49,318 nucleotides of DNA, from assembly GCA_945870025.1 (NCBI GenBank), contig CAMBQN010000019.1, positions 1-49,318 on the forward strand, in the 5' to 3' direction. This document shows, piece after piece, positions 25,689-34,298 of the stretch; within the stretch, counting starts at the first letter, position 1, and every line of letters begins with the position of its first letter. The position numbers and the translations under genes are program-made. Source of the DNA: Akkermansia muciniphila. Lineage in GTDB: Bacteria; Verrucomicrobiota; Kiritimatiellia; RFP12; JAAYNR01. The notes under the pieces are model-generated. The model worked only from the letters and a program-made list of their open reading frames with translations. It did no database searches and was not told the DNA's origin.

Positions 25689-26232
25689 GCGTCCCCCCGG
25701 GGGTTGGATCGGGACCGGCCGAATAGAGGTCATAGCTCAGCACGACGCCCGAAAGCGCGTTTGTTTTGGCCGTGTAATAATAAGGCTGCCGCCACGGGTC
25801 CTGGAGCGGGAGATCGCGGAAGAAGGCGGTGTTGGTGAGCGTGTTCTCAGCGGTACCGACGGCGTTGGTTGTGAACCGTGTAATGAGCACCGTGTTGGAA
25901 ACAAGCCCCCCGACGGTGCTGTCGAGGGACGTCGGATACTCGCCGAAGGTGTCGTGCCAACTGGCGAGGGCCACGGACCATTCGCCGAGGTCGGTCCGGG
26001 CCTGATGGATCCGGGTGGCCGTGTCGGCATAACGGCCGAGGCCGATGACCAGCCCGATCAGGATTGCGAAGATGATCATGACGAAGAGGACTTCCACGAG
26101 GGTCAGGCCAGCGCGGGGGGAACGCCGTGATAATAGCGATCTCGATAGTCTCGATAGTGTCGTCATTATCGAAAATATCGGATTTTTGTCCCTGAATACT
26201 GAACCCTGAAACCTGAACCCTTGGCCGCTCAT
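25663..26232 (-). CDS. gspG: GspG-type major pseudopilin candidate
   Basis: A 189-residue protein with a long, 42-residue leader ending RRSPRAG, then LTLVEVLFVMIIFAILIGLVI (Glu+5). It carries the GspG hallmarks in order: a helix after the pilin core, FGEYPTSLD, LQDPWRQPYYY, YDLYSAGPD and a C-terminal GGTHDNITF. It is therefore the best candidate for the main pseudopilus subunit. The ATG begins 1 nt after the gspE stop. Its leader is built from two repeats: a 7-nt one (26192-26219) and array 7 (codons 18-35). A shorter leader from an internal Met is possible. Confidence 0.78.
   Translation of the reverse strand: MSGQGFRFQGSVFRDKNPIFSIMTTLSRLSRSLLSRRSPRAGLTLVEVLFVMIIFAILIGLVIGLGRYADTATRIHQARTDLGEWSVALASWHDTFGEYPTSLDSTVGGLVSNTVLITRFTTNAVGTAENTLTNTAFFRDLPLQDPWRQPYYYTAKTNALSGVVLSYDLYSAGPDPTPGGTHDNITFSK
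26129..26181. repeat. 9-nt-module array 7 (gspG leader)
   Basis: About 53 bases, the most degenerate array, with units such as TCGATAGTC and TCGATAGTG. In the gspG frame it gives Phe-Ser-Ile-Met-Thr-Thr-Leu-Ser-Arg-Leu-Ser-Arg-Ser-Leu-Leu-Ser, keeping the Ser-x-Leu pattern and gaining arginines. Confidence 0.82.
26192..26219. repeat. 7-nt tandem repeat (CTGAACC unit)
   Basis: Four direct copies of a 7-base unit (CTGAATA, CTGAACC, CTGAAAC, CTGAACC) lie right at the 5' end of the gspG coding region and encode part of its leader (residues around GFRFQGSVF). A different repeat family has thus entered the same leader as array 7. Confidence 0.7.
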
Positions 26233-26233
26233 G

Positions 26234-28018
26234 CTAGGCCTCCATCCGGCCGGCGACGCGCAGCACCTCGTCGACCGAGGTGCGGCCCTCGATGACGCGG
26301 AGCCAGCCGTCTTGGCGGAGCGTCACCATGCCGTGCTTCAGCGCTTCATCCTTGATGATGTTGGCGGGCTGGCGGGAGACGACGAGGCCGCGCAAGGAGT
26401 CGTTCATGATCATGACTTCATTGATGGCGCTGCGGCTGCGGTACCCGGTGAAACTGCAGTTGGGGCAGCCGTGGCCGATGACGAATGTGGCTGCGGCCAT
26501 GCGGTCGGGGTAGAAGCTGGCGATCTCGTCGCGGATCGGCTGTGGCGGATGGAACGGCTCGGTGCAGAGCGGACAGACACGCCGCACCAGCCGCTGGGCG
26601 ACAATGCCCTCGACGCAGGAGGCGATGAGGTAGGGTTCGACCCCCATGTCGGTGAGACGGGCGATGGCCGAGGGGGCGTCGTTGGTGTGCAGCGTGGAGA
26701 GCACGAGATGGCCGGTGAGCGAAGCGCGCACCGCAATGTCGGCGGTATCGGAGTCGCGGATTTCACCGATCAGAATCACGTCGGGGTCGTGACGGAGAAT
26801 CGAGCGGAGGGCCGTGGCGAACGTCAGGTCGATCTTGCTGTGAACCTGCACCTGACTGATGCCGGCCATCTGGTATTCGACGGGATCCTCGACGGTGATG
26901 ATCTTGACCCCGGTGGTGTTGATCCGGGAGAGGAGGGCATACAGGGTCGTCGTCTTGCCGCTACCGGTGGGGCCGGTCATGAGGATGACCCCGTGCGGGA
27001 GTTCGGTGAGCTTGGCGATCTTGGGAAGCTGGTTGGTCGAGAGTCCGAGCTTGTCGAGGTCGACCGAGATGTTTCCCCGGTTCAGGATGCGCAGGCAGCA
27101 CGTCTCACCCCAGCCCGTGGGCAGAACCGAGACGCGAAGATCGTAGTCGCTGGCGCCGCAACGAATCTTGATGCGCCCGTCGTGCGGCTTGCGGCGTTCC
27201 GTGATGTCGGCGTTGGCCATGATCTTGACGGCCGAGGCGACGGCGCGCTTGAGGCGCTCAACACCCTTGGGCAGGGGAATCTCCTGCAAGATGCCGTCGA
27301 CACGGTAGCGGAGTCGGAGGGCGTGCTCGAACGGCTCGATATGGATATCGGTCACGTCCATGCGGATCGCCTCGGCGATCACCATGTTGATGAACCGGAC
27401 CATGCCGGTCTCTTCGGTGCGGACGGCAATGTCTTCGTCGCCCGAGTCGTTCTCGGCCCCCTCCGCCTCGGCAATCAGTTGGTCGATGGTTTCGGCGCCC
27501 AGGCCATAGAAATGGGTGAGCGAGCGAGCGACGTCGGTATTGGGGACGAGCACCCAGTCGAGCGCGGAGTCGAGCACCATCCGCAGGCCATCCACGGTGG
27601 TGAGCGAGGGGACGCGGCTGACGGCCAGAGTCAGAATGCCGTTGTGAAGCATCAGCGGGACGATGCGGTGGCGCAGGGCGATCTTGGCCGGCACTTTGGC
27701 GATGACATCGGGGTCCCTCTTGTACTCACCGATATTTTTAAAAGGGATGCCGCTCAATTCGGAGAAGCGAGAAAGGAGTGCCTTTTCATCGACGGCCGAT
27801 TCATCGAAGAACAGGGCGTCGAGTGTCTTGCCGGTGAGGGAGGCGCGCCCCTGCATCTCCCCGAGCTGGGCCTCGGTGAGCATTCCGTCCTGAATCAGAC
27901 GTTCGGCCAGTTCAAGCACCATGCCCGCGTCGTAGAAACGGAGGAAGGCGCCGTGATCGGGGTGTTTCTCGGCTGGCGGATGAGCGTCCGCCGCAGCGTG
28001 GATGTCGGGTTCGATCAT
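26234..28018 (-). CDS. gspE: GspE/PilB-type secretion ATPase
   Basis: A 594-residue cytoplasmic ATPase that powers pseudopilus growth. N-terminal domain about 35-170 (MshEN/N1E type), then the core with FINMVIAEAIRMDVTDIHIEP, Walker A GPTGSGKT (349-356), the Asp box VEDPVEY, Walker B DVILIGEIRDSDTA, and the His box STLHTNDAPSA. A CPLC and later a CPNC pair form the zinc-binding insert characteristic of GspE/PilB and absent from PilT. The ATG at 28018 overlaps the previous stop (ATGA). Its inner-membrane platform partner GspF is not in the window. Confidence 0.95.
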   Translation of the reverse strand: MIEPDIHAAADAHPPAEKHPDHGAFLRFYDAGMVLELAERLIQDGMLTEAQLGEMQGRASLTGKTLDALFFDESAVDEKALLSRFSELSGIPFKNIGEYKRDPDVIAKVPAKIALRHRIVPLMLHNGILTLAVSRVPSLTTVDGLRMVLDSALDWVLVPNTDVARSLTHFYGLGAETIDQLIAEAEGAENDSGDEDIAVRTEETGMVRFINMVIAEAIRMDVTDIHIEPFEHALRLRYRVDGILQEIPLPKGVERLKRAVASAVKIMANADITERRKPHDGRIKIRCGASDYDLRVSVLPTGWGETCCLRILNRGNISVDLDKLGLSTNQLPKIAKLTELPHGVILMTGPTGSGKTTTLYALLSRINTTGVKIITVEDPVEYQMAGISQVQVHSKIDLTFATALRSILRHDPDVILIGEIRDSDTADIAVRASLTGHLVLSTLHTNDAPSAIARLTDMGVEPYLIASCVEGIVAQRLVRRVCPLCTEPFHPPQPIRDEIASFYPDRMAAATFVIGHGCPNCSFTGYRSRSAINEVMIMNDSLRGLVVSRQPANIIKDEALKHGMVTLRQDGWLRVIEGRTSVDEVLRVAGRMEA

Positions 28019-28674
28019 GGTTTGGCCCGCTCCGGGGGAAGATCGACGGCTTCGTTGATGGCCAGGATGACCTCCTTGCCGCTCGGAAGGAGGAGCGTGG
28101 CGTGACGGATATCGGCCTCCACAAGGGTGGCGCCTCGCAAGGCGTCCCCGGGCTGTGTGAAGACCGAGTCGTTCGAGACCGAGTCGCGAAACTGGGCAAG
28201 AGTCCGGCCGTCGGGACGCTTGAAAAAGCCCGTGAAGGTCAGACGGGGCGTGACGACCGCCGGCGCGCCAAAAGATCCCGTGGCGTTTGTCGACGGTGGA
28301 CGCACGCGGTCGAAGGCGTTGGAGCCGGGGATCTTGGGCGGCTTGTTCGTCGGGAGAGAGGGGGGCCATTCACCTTTGCTGATGGCCGCAAGCGTGGCGG
28401 GATTGGATGCGAGAGATTCGAGGGTGGGTCGAAACGGATTGACCGGTATTTCATGCACGGCAGCGAGCTGGTTGGAGGCGAAGGCAATGAGTCCGAGATC
28501 CTTGCCGGGCTTGAACTGCGCGCGCCCCGTGACCGGTTCATCAGGCACCGGCCGACTAGCGGCGGCAATCTCCACCCACCCGCGCCACGCGGAAACGCCG
28601 AACAAGACCACCAGCGCCAGGACGAAAAGCGCCTTTGCGTTGGTCTGCATCAGGAATGTCCAAAGTTTTTCCAT
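28015..28674 (-). CDS. GspC/PilP-like inner-membrane linker protein
   Basis: A 219-residue protein with one N-terminal TM (NAKALFVLALVVLFGVSAW), a Pro/Asn-rich linker, and a C-terminal beta domain (about 130-210: LTFTGFFKRPDGRTLAQF ... QPGDALRGATLVEADIRHATL) resembling the homology region of GspC and of PilP. These proteins connect the inner-membrane complex to the secretin. The ATG at 28674 has GGGAG upstream; an ATG at 28704 is less likely. Position between gspE and the PilO-like gene supports the call. Confidence 0.65.
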   Translation of the reverse strand: MEKLWTFLMQTNAKALFVLALVVLFGVSAWRGWVEIAAASRPVPDEPVTGRAQFKPGKDLGLIAFASNQLAAVHEIPVNPFRPTLESLASNPATLAAISKGEWPPSLPTNKPPKIPGSNAFDRVRPPSTNATGSFGAPAVVTPRLTFTGFFKRPDGRTLAQFRDSVSNDSVFTQPGDALRGATLVEADIRHATLLLPSGKEVILAINEAVDLPPERAKP

Positions 28675-28690
28675 GGTGGTGCTCCCAAAC

Positions 28691-29437
28691 TTACTCAAAC
28701 ACAAGCGCGCTCAAAACGGCCTGAATGCGCAGGCGCGATTCGATGTCTGGACCCGACATCGCCCGGATCGAGTGAAAGGCGAAAACGCGGTTTTCCTCAA
28801 AGACGGATTGGAAGAGCTGGAAGAGATTGACGAAGTCGGCGTCGAAGGTGACCTGGACCGGATATTCGGTGAACAACGGACGTCCGTCCGGACCGGGATG
28901 CACGACGGACGCCATCGGCGTGAGGGCCACCAGTTGCTGGATGCGGTTGTCGAGGGCGAGGTCGGCCAGGTATTCGACGGCCTTAAGCTGGAGCATGCGA
29001 TCGCGGACCTGGGCGTTGGTGGGGAGCGCCTCTTCCACACCGAGATCCACGGGGATGAGCGGGATGCCGAGTGAAGCGGACTTGGTGCCGAGACGCTGGC
29101 AGGCTTTTTCCAACGCAACCTTGTAGTCGATGCGATCAACGGTAGCCCGGCGCACCGTGCTCTGGGAGAAGGTGGCGAGCCGCTGGCATGCGGCCGCCCA
29201 TTCCTTCTGCAGACGCTTTTCGGCCTGAGTCTCCTGCGCGGCCACCTCCTTGAGGCTCTCCATGCTCAGATTGGCGTAGGGGCTGCTGGCCAGTTTCTGG
29301 CGGTTCTGTTCGTTTTCGGCCCGGACGCGCATCTGCGGCTGGAGCAGTAGGGTCCAGACCAGCACCAGTCCGAGGACGGCGACAAAGAGGATCAGCGCGA
29401 CCTGCTGGCGTTCGGAAATGTGGGGGCGTCGGATCAT
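28691..29437 (-). CDS. PilO/GspM-like inner-membrane protein
   Basis: A 248-residue bitopic protein: TM at about residues 13-33 (VALILFVAVLGLVLVWTLLL), then a long coiled-coil-like region (about 38-110, rich in Gln/Glu/Lys) and a C-terminal alpha/beta domain with VTFDADFVNLFQLFQSVFEE, a layout shared by PilO and GspM. It would bind the PilN part of the upstream gene. The ATG overlaps the stop of the PilM-PilN gene (ATGA). Confidence 0.65.
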   Translation of the reverse strand: MIRRPHISERQQVALILFVAVLGLVLVWTLLLQPQMRVRAENEQNRQKLASSPYANLSMESLKEVAAQETQAEKRLQKEWAAACQRLATFSQSTVRRATVDRIDYKVALEKACQRLGTKSASLGIPLIPVDLGVEEALPTNAQVRDRMLQLKAVEYLADLALDNRIQQLVALTPMASVVHPGPDGRPLFTEYPVQVTFDADFVNLFQLFQSVFEENRVFAFHSIRAMSGPDIESRLRIQAVLSALVFE

Positions 29438-31182
29438 GGGCGTTTGACCTCCAGGGAGATGACAAACCGCCTGAACATCGGCAGGGTGGCGAGATCAACC
29501 GAAGTCGAAAGGCCGACGGGCGGCAACACACGATCATCTTCCCGAAGGTCAACCGCCGCGACTCGCGGGGAGGTTTTGAGACGGCTGATGATTTTCTTCA
29601 CCGAATCCCAGCTCGGGTCGGTCGTGTAGCCCTCAACGATGAATGTCTGGGTGGCCGCACGGGGAGCGGAGACCCCCGGAGCGGCTGCACGGACGGGAGC
29701 GGGAGCCGGCCGGGGCTTTGCCTTGGGCGGAGCGATCGTGATGGGCGAGAAGCGAGACGCCGCCCCCCGTCGGACGGCGCGCGGGACGTTGTCGGTGGAT
29801 TGCTGGGTGTAGCTCGATTCGTCGCAGAAAAGGACGATCCAATCGTCGGGGCCCATGCTGTTGGCGACCCAGGTGAGCGCCTCGCGGGTGAGCGGCGCGA
29901 TCATCAGCAGATCCAACACGAGATCGGCGCGGGTGCGGTGGATGCTGGCGCGGGTGCGGATGGCGGTGATTTCCTTGTCGATCTTCTCGCGCTCGCGCAG
30001 ATGATCCCGTTCCTTCTGGAGCAGGCGATCTTCGCGCGCCAAGGCGCGCAGGCCGGTGACGGTAAAGACGCCGAGGGCGAGCGCCGTGCAGATGGCCGCC
30101 GCGATCCAGTAGGGCTTTTTGTCGCGGAAAACGACCTCATCACGCAGGTGGCTGGGCAGCATCGAGAGGTGCGTAGGCCCCAGTTCCAGTGCGGAAACGG
30201 CCAGACCGACGGCGAGACTGAACGTGGACACCGCGATGCGCGACGGGGCATCATCCGGCGCCAGATCCGCACACCCGGGAAGCTCGGAGGCGAGATGCAC
30301 CGGCAGCTTGAAGCGATCGGCGAGGACACCGCGCAGGCCGATGAGCGCGGCGCCAGCGCCAGCGAGCACGATCTGGCCGGGGGCCAGTGCCGGCGAGGTG
30401 AGGGTGCTGCGGCAGACGCTCACGCACGAGGCCACTTGGGAGAGCCAGCGGTCGACCGCGGGTTTCAGTATGGCGGCCGTCTCACCCGTCAGGCCGTCGG
30501 CGTGCTTGCGGATCTCGGCCTGGTGGACGGAGATGCCGGCCGCCTGGGCGAGAGTGTCGGTAAAGGCTTTGCCGCCAATCGGGATGGAGCGGGCAAAAAG
30601 CAGCCCCGCAGGGACCCCGACCGCGATTTCGGTTTGTTCGTGGCCGATGTCGAGGTAGAGATTGGGCGCGGTGTGGGGGCCGGCGAATCGTTCGAGGCGG
30701 TTGAAAAGGGCCACGGGCGCAGGCACTAGGTCGGCGGGCCGGACCCCGATCTGCGCGGCGAACTGGAGAGTGCGCTCGACGATAACCGGGCGGGCCATGG
30801 CCATCAGGTAGTAACGATGGGCCGGATCGGTCGCGATGCGGTAGTCGGCGACGTCAAAGGTCATGGAGTCGCCCGCCATGTCGTTGAACGCGGCCAGCTC
30901 CATCGCGGCAACCTGACGGGCGCTGCGGGGATCGGCGTGCGGGATCTTGCCCGGCTGGAAGATGGTGCTGGATCCGGGCAAGGCGATCGCGCAGAACTGC
31001 CGGGTCAGCCCGCACTGGGTGACCCAGGCGCGGACGATGCCCGCCGAGTCCTGAACATCGGGCGGGAGGGCCAATTGCTCCGTGCGGACGACCACGGGCT
31101 TGTGATCACGCATGCACACCCAGGCCGCCCGGACGGTCCGGGAGCCGATGTCGAGTCCGACGATTTGTTTGATGCGGGGCAT
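29434..31182 (-). CDS. PilM-PilN fusion (GspL-like)
   Basis: A 582-residue protein. Residues 1 to about 345 form an actin-like ATPase fold of PilM/GspL type (IVGLDIGSRTVRAAW, LYLDIGHEQTEIAVG and AGAGAALIGLRGVL phosphate and adenosine motifs). A TM follows (about 357-380, WIAAAICTALALGVFTV), then a basic coiled coil, a Pro/Ala linker and a C-terminal ferredoxin-like PilN domain (FIVEGYTTDPSWDSVKKII). PilM and PilN are usually separate in type IV pili; GspL is their natural fusion in T2SS. Array 8 ends 15 nt before the ATG and no clear ribosome site is seen. Confidence 0.78.
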   Translation of the reverse strand: MPRIKQIVGLDIGSRTVRAAWVCMRDHKPVVVRTEQLALPPDVQDSAGIVRAWVTQCGLTRQFCAIALPGSSTIFQPGKIPHADPRSARQVAAMELAAFNDMAGDSMTFDVADYRIATDPAHRYYLMAMARPVIVERTLQFAAQIGVRPADLVPAPVALFNRLERFAGPHTAPNLYLDIGHEQTEIAVGVPAGLLFARSIPIGGKAFTDTLAQAAGISVHQAEIRKHADGLTGETAAILKPAVDRWLSQVASCVSVCRSTLTSPALAPGQIVLAGAGAALIGLRGVLADRFKLPVHLASELPGCADLAPDDAPSRIAVSTFSLAVGLAVSALELGPTHLSMLPSHLRDEVVFRDKKPYWIAAAICTALALGVFTVTGLRALAREDRLLQKERDHLREREKIDKEITAIRTRASIHRTRADLVLDLLMIAPLTREALTWVANSMGPDDWIVLFCDESSYTQQSTDNVPRAVRRGAASRFSPITIAPPKAKPRPAPAPVRAAAPGVSAPRAATQTFIVEGYTTDPSWDSVKKIISRLKTSPRVAAVDLREDDRVLPPVGLSTSVDLATLPMFRRFVISLEVKRP

Positions 31183-31196
31183 ATGGTTTTTATTAA

Positions 31197-31237
31197 GTCG
31201 ATAATATCGACATTATCGACAGGGTCGACATTATCGG
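31197..31237. repeat. 9-nt-module array 8 (upstream of PilM-PilN gene)
   Basis: About 41 bases in the 64-nt gap after the secretin gene. It contains the perfect inverted core (TCGATAAT 31198-31205, loop ATCGAC, ATTATCGA 31212-31219). It is not translated: a TAA follows on the minus strand before the ATG. Confidence 0.9.
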
Positions 31238-31246
31238 TTTTTCAAA

Positions 31247-33220
31247 TCATTCGGGCGGGCGGTCCTCGATGCCAAGCGATTCGCTCAATGCAGCGGGCGG
31301 AACCTCGGTTCCGGGACCGGCGCGCGGGGTGAGCGGGATCAGGTTCTCTCCCATGTCGGAGATGAGCGTGGCGGTGACGAAGACCAGCAGATTGTCCGCG
31401 CCTTCGTTGGTGGAGTCGGTGCGGAACAACCAACCCAATAACGGAATATGCGAAAGCCAGGGAATTCCCGTGCGATCCTTGCCGCCAGAGGCCTGGGCCA
31501 GACCGCCCATCACCACGGTCTCGCCGCTCCGCACGACCATCTCCGTTTCGATCTTCTTCTGCATCACGATGGGCAACATGCCGAGTGTCGTGAATGCCGT
31601 TGCTTTGCCGGGTGTATTGGCGGTCTCCCACTCGCTCTTGTTCTGGAGTTCCGTGATGTCGGGAATCAGCGTCAGGTTGATGGTCGCGAGGTCTGCGCCG
31701 ACACTGGGCGTCACCGACAGGTTATATCCGAGCGCGATGGTTTTGGGCGTGCCGGTGAATATGGGGGTGTTGTTGTTGTAGTTGGTTATTCCGCCGGGGT
31801 AGCCGCCGGGGTAGCCGCCGTTGTAGCCACCGTTGTAGTAATTCTGTGAGACCGGCGCGGCGGTGAGATTGTCGTAGTACTGGAATTCCTCACCGATGTG
31901 GATCGTCGCCGTGCGGTTGTTGACGGTCGTGATGCGGGGGACCGTCAAGGTGCGCGTCTGCCCCGAACTTTCCATGGCTTGCAGCACCGCCTTGAGCCGA
32001 ATGTCGTCAAGCACGCCCGAATAGAGCAAAGACCCGGCACCGTTCTGTAACATGCCTGCACCGAGCGAACTGCCCGTGAGGGTAAGATCGTCTGCGAGCG
32101 TTTTGGTTAGCGTTTTGCCGTCCGAGGCTTTGACGATGGATGAGCCATCTGGAACAACCAGTTTGTTTGCAAATGTCGAAGACATGGGCCCCGCCAGCAG
32201 CCAGTCGATTCCCAGGGCGCGCGTGTCGTTGGCCTTGGTGTTGATGAAGCGCGCCTCGATCAGCACCTGCAACGGGCGGACGTCCAGTGCGTTGATAATG
32301 GCCTCAGTTTCGGTTAGATACTGGCGCGTGTTCTTGACCAGCAGGGCGTGCGCGCGGGTATCGAAGCTGATCTCCGCTCCCGCCGGCTGCGGCACGAATT
32401 TCTTGATGGACTCCACGATGGCGATCTCTCCGCTGCCGGCTTGCGCCGCCTCGCCGAGCGCCGCGCCTCCCGGCACTTCATTGCCGGGCAGCCCGATGCG
32501 GAGGCGGTAGACGCGCGTTTCGAGGGGAATGGGGCCGTCAGTCGGCAAGCGCGAGGTGACCCAGATGAGCGATTCGCCGACGTTGAAAGAGACGTCGAGG
32601 TTGCGGCCGATGAACTCGAGCAGTTCGCGCAGAGGTGTGTTTTCGGTGTGGATGGTGAGAGTCTTGCTGGAAATATCGCTGTCGGAAACGAGGTTGATGC
32701 CCGAGTCGCCGAGCTCGGTGATGATGCCGGCCAGGTCGGCGTCCTCCAGATGCATGGAGACCTCATTGGTGAGGATCTGCTGCATCTTGGATCGGGGCGA
32801 GTTGTGCGAGGAGATGTCGCCGATGACGTGACGCGAGATGCCGTAGGTGCCGGGGACGAGTCCCTGGCGGTGGGCGTCCTGGGCCATGGCTTCGTGCGAG
32901 GCGGCGGCGCGGGCGGTGATCGACGCGCGGCGCTGCTCGTTGAGGCGATTCAGGATGCGGCTCTGGAGGTCAGCGAGACCCGGCGCGAGGGGATCCTTGC
33001 GGGCGATCTCGATGCACGCCAAGATCGCTTCGGTCGCGCGGCCGCGCTGAAACAGCTCGTCGGCTTCACGCACCGCACGCGCAGGACGATCGACTGCCGG
33101 TGCCGCAGACACGACCGGATCGGGCGTCGTGCAGCCGGCAAGCGCCAGCAACAGGGCGGCGGCCATCGCCGCTGCCGGGATTGAAAAACGGGAGGAGAGG
33201 CGCAGGAGGAGTGTTTTCAT
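31247..33220 (-). CDS. gspD: GspD/PilQ-type secretin (lipoprotein signal)
   Basis: A 657-residue outer-membrane channel protein. The signal sequence ends in lipobox LAGC (Cys30), unusual for a secretin itself. A TPR-like N-terminal region (about 45-105) is followed by N-type domains (ILTNEVSMHLEDADLAGII, TLTIHTENTPLRELLEFIG; later VLIEARFINTKANDTRALGIDW) and the secretin core, with VPRITTVNNRTATIHIGEEF, the VVMGGLAQ turn and a GWLF segment. A Gly/Tyr/Asn-rich insert (NGGYNGGYPGGYPGG) comes from a short DNA repeat. The chosen ATG gives the lipobox; upstream in-frame starts exist. It leads the operon's export machinery. Confidence 0.88.
   Translation of the reverse strand: MKTLLLRLSSRFSIPAAAMAAALLLALAGCTTPDPVVSAAPAVDRPARAVREADELFQRGRATEAILACIEIARKDPLAPGLADLQSRILNRLNEQRRASITARAAASHEAMAQDAHRQGLVPGTYGISRHVIGDISSHNSPRSKMQQILTNEVSMHLEDADLAGIITELGDSGINLVSDSDISSKTLTIHTENTPLRELLEFIGRNLDVSFNVGESLIWVTSRLPTDGPIPLETRVYRLRIGLPGNEVPGGAALGEAAQAGSGEIAIVESIKKFVPQPAGAEISFDTRAHALLVKNTRQYLTETEAIINALDVRPLQVLIEARFINTKANDTRALGIDWLLAGPMSSTFANKLVVPDGSSIVKASDGKTLTKTLADDLTLTGSSLGAGMLQNGAGSLLYSGVLDDIRLKAVLQAMESSGQTRTLTVPRITTVNNRTATIHIGEEFQYYDNLTAAPVSQNYYNGGYNGGYPGGYPGGITNYNNNTPIFTGTPKTIALGYNLSVTPSVGADLATINLTLIPDITELQNKSEWETANTPGKATAFTTLGMLPIVMQKKIETEMVVRSGETVVMGGLAQASGGKDRTGIPWLSHIPLLGWLFRTDSTNEGADNLLVFVTATLISDMGENLIPLTPRAGPGTEVPPAALSESLGIEDRPPE
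31791..31840. repeat. 12-nt tandem repeat in secretin gene
   Basis: About four copies of a 12-base unit encode (Asn/Pro)-Gly-Gly-Tyr on the minus strand within the secretin core. The number of units may vary between strains, changing the length of a loop. Confidence 0.65.
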
Positions 33221-33339
33221 AGGCGGTGGCGGGTTATCGGTTAATCGCTTCTGCATGGTGTTCTCGATTTCTGAACGTGTGGGCAATCGCTGTTTTCAGG
33301 ATGTGACAGTGTACCTTGAGAATGGTGAATGGTAAAGGA

Positions 33340-34131
33340 TTAAGGCTTGATGGGAGCCTCGCCGGGTTCGAGCATGCCCTCCCACCAGAGCGGACCCACA
33401 TAAATGTTGCCGGCGTAGGCGACATTGATGGCGATGCGTTCCTGGGTGATGGTTTTGCCGATTTTGGCGGCCCGATTGGCATAGGCCGGTATTCGGGATT
33501 CCCCGTGATGGTGATAGCAGCGGACAATCGGAAGCTTCGACTGGCTGTAAGGGGCCGGAATGGCAGAGTCCACCCCTCCTCCGTTATCAGGATCGCCGAA
33601 GCGAAGCTGCTCCTCCTTGACTTCCCACCATTTGCGATCCAGAACATGCTTACTCTTGTTCGGGTCCCATGCACAAACGGCATCGGAAAACTCGTAGAAA
33701 TAGCTGTTGGCGAGGACGTTTGTGTTCTGTGACGTGGGCCTGCTGTTATCCCTAGATTTGTTGTCAATTACATCGGGGAATAAGTTGTAGACATCATGCT
33801 CCGTCACCTGCGATGGCAGATCGGCCGGTCTGATCACGCCCACGCCATTTTTCTTGTCGCTTCTGCAGATAAATACCCGCTTGTCATCCAGATAATCGGG
33901 ATAGAGGCTGGAGAGCCAAGGCGGATTGGCGCCGTTGTGCTCGCCGCGGTAGACGAGAATCGCGACGCCCATCTGACGCAGGTTCGACTTGCAGTCGGTC
34001 TGGCGAGCTTGACGCCGCCCCGCACCCACCACGCTGGTCATCATAGTCGCGAGAATGGCGATGATGAATATCACCGCCAACATCTCCAACAGCGTGAAGC
34101 CGGAATGGGGCTCGGATCGCCTGGGCCGCAT
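33340..34131 (-). CDS. Prepilin-type protein of the PVC H-x9-DG-like group
   Basis: A 263-residue protein: leader MRPRRSEPHSG, then FTLLEMLAVIFIIAILATMM (Glu+5), then CKSNLRQMGVAILVYRGEHN and a cysteine-containing body. The pattern 'NLRQMG.A...Y..EHNG..P' right after the pilin helix is typical of the very large prepilin-like families of Verrucomicrobiota and Planctomycetota. These may be secreted or surface proteins rather than pseudopilus parts. The start is placed at 34131 because it gives a short basic leader; the frame extends further upstream without pilin character. It is the first gene of the minus-strand cluster. Confidence 0.75.
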   Translation of the reverse strand: MRPRRSEPHSGFTLLEMLAVIFIIAILATMMTSVVGAGRRQARQTDCKSNLRQMGVAILVYRGEHNGANPPWLSSLYPDYLDDKRVFICRSDKKNGVGVIRPADLPSQVTEHDVYNLFPDVIDNKSRDNSRPTSQNTNVLANSYFYEFSDAVCAWDPNKSKHVLDRKWWEVKEEQLRFGDPDNGGGVDSAIPAPYSQSKLPIVRCYHHHGESRIPAYANRAAKIGKTITQERIAINVAYAGNIYVGPLWWEGMLEPGEAPIKP

Positions 34132-34298
34132 CCGGGCGCCACCGTGGCGGCAATCAGATTCACCCTCGCCGACCCCGAGCTGGCACGGATATTGCGAATG
34201 TTGACATTGAAAAGTGGGGCAGACTTTGTTACTCTCTTCGCCCTGCTCTATGGATGGTTTGAGATTCACACAAAAGCGAATGCAGGAAGTGTGCCAGA

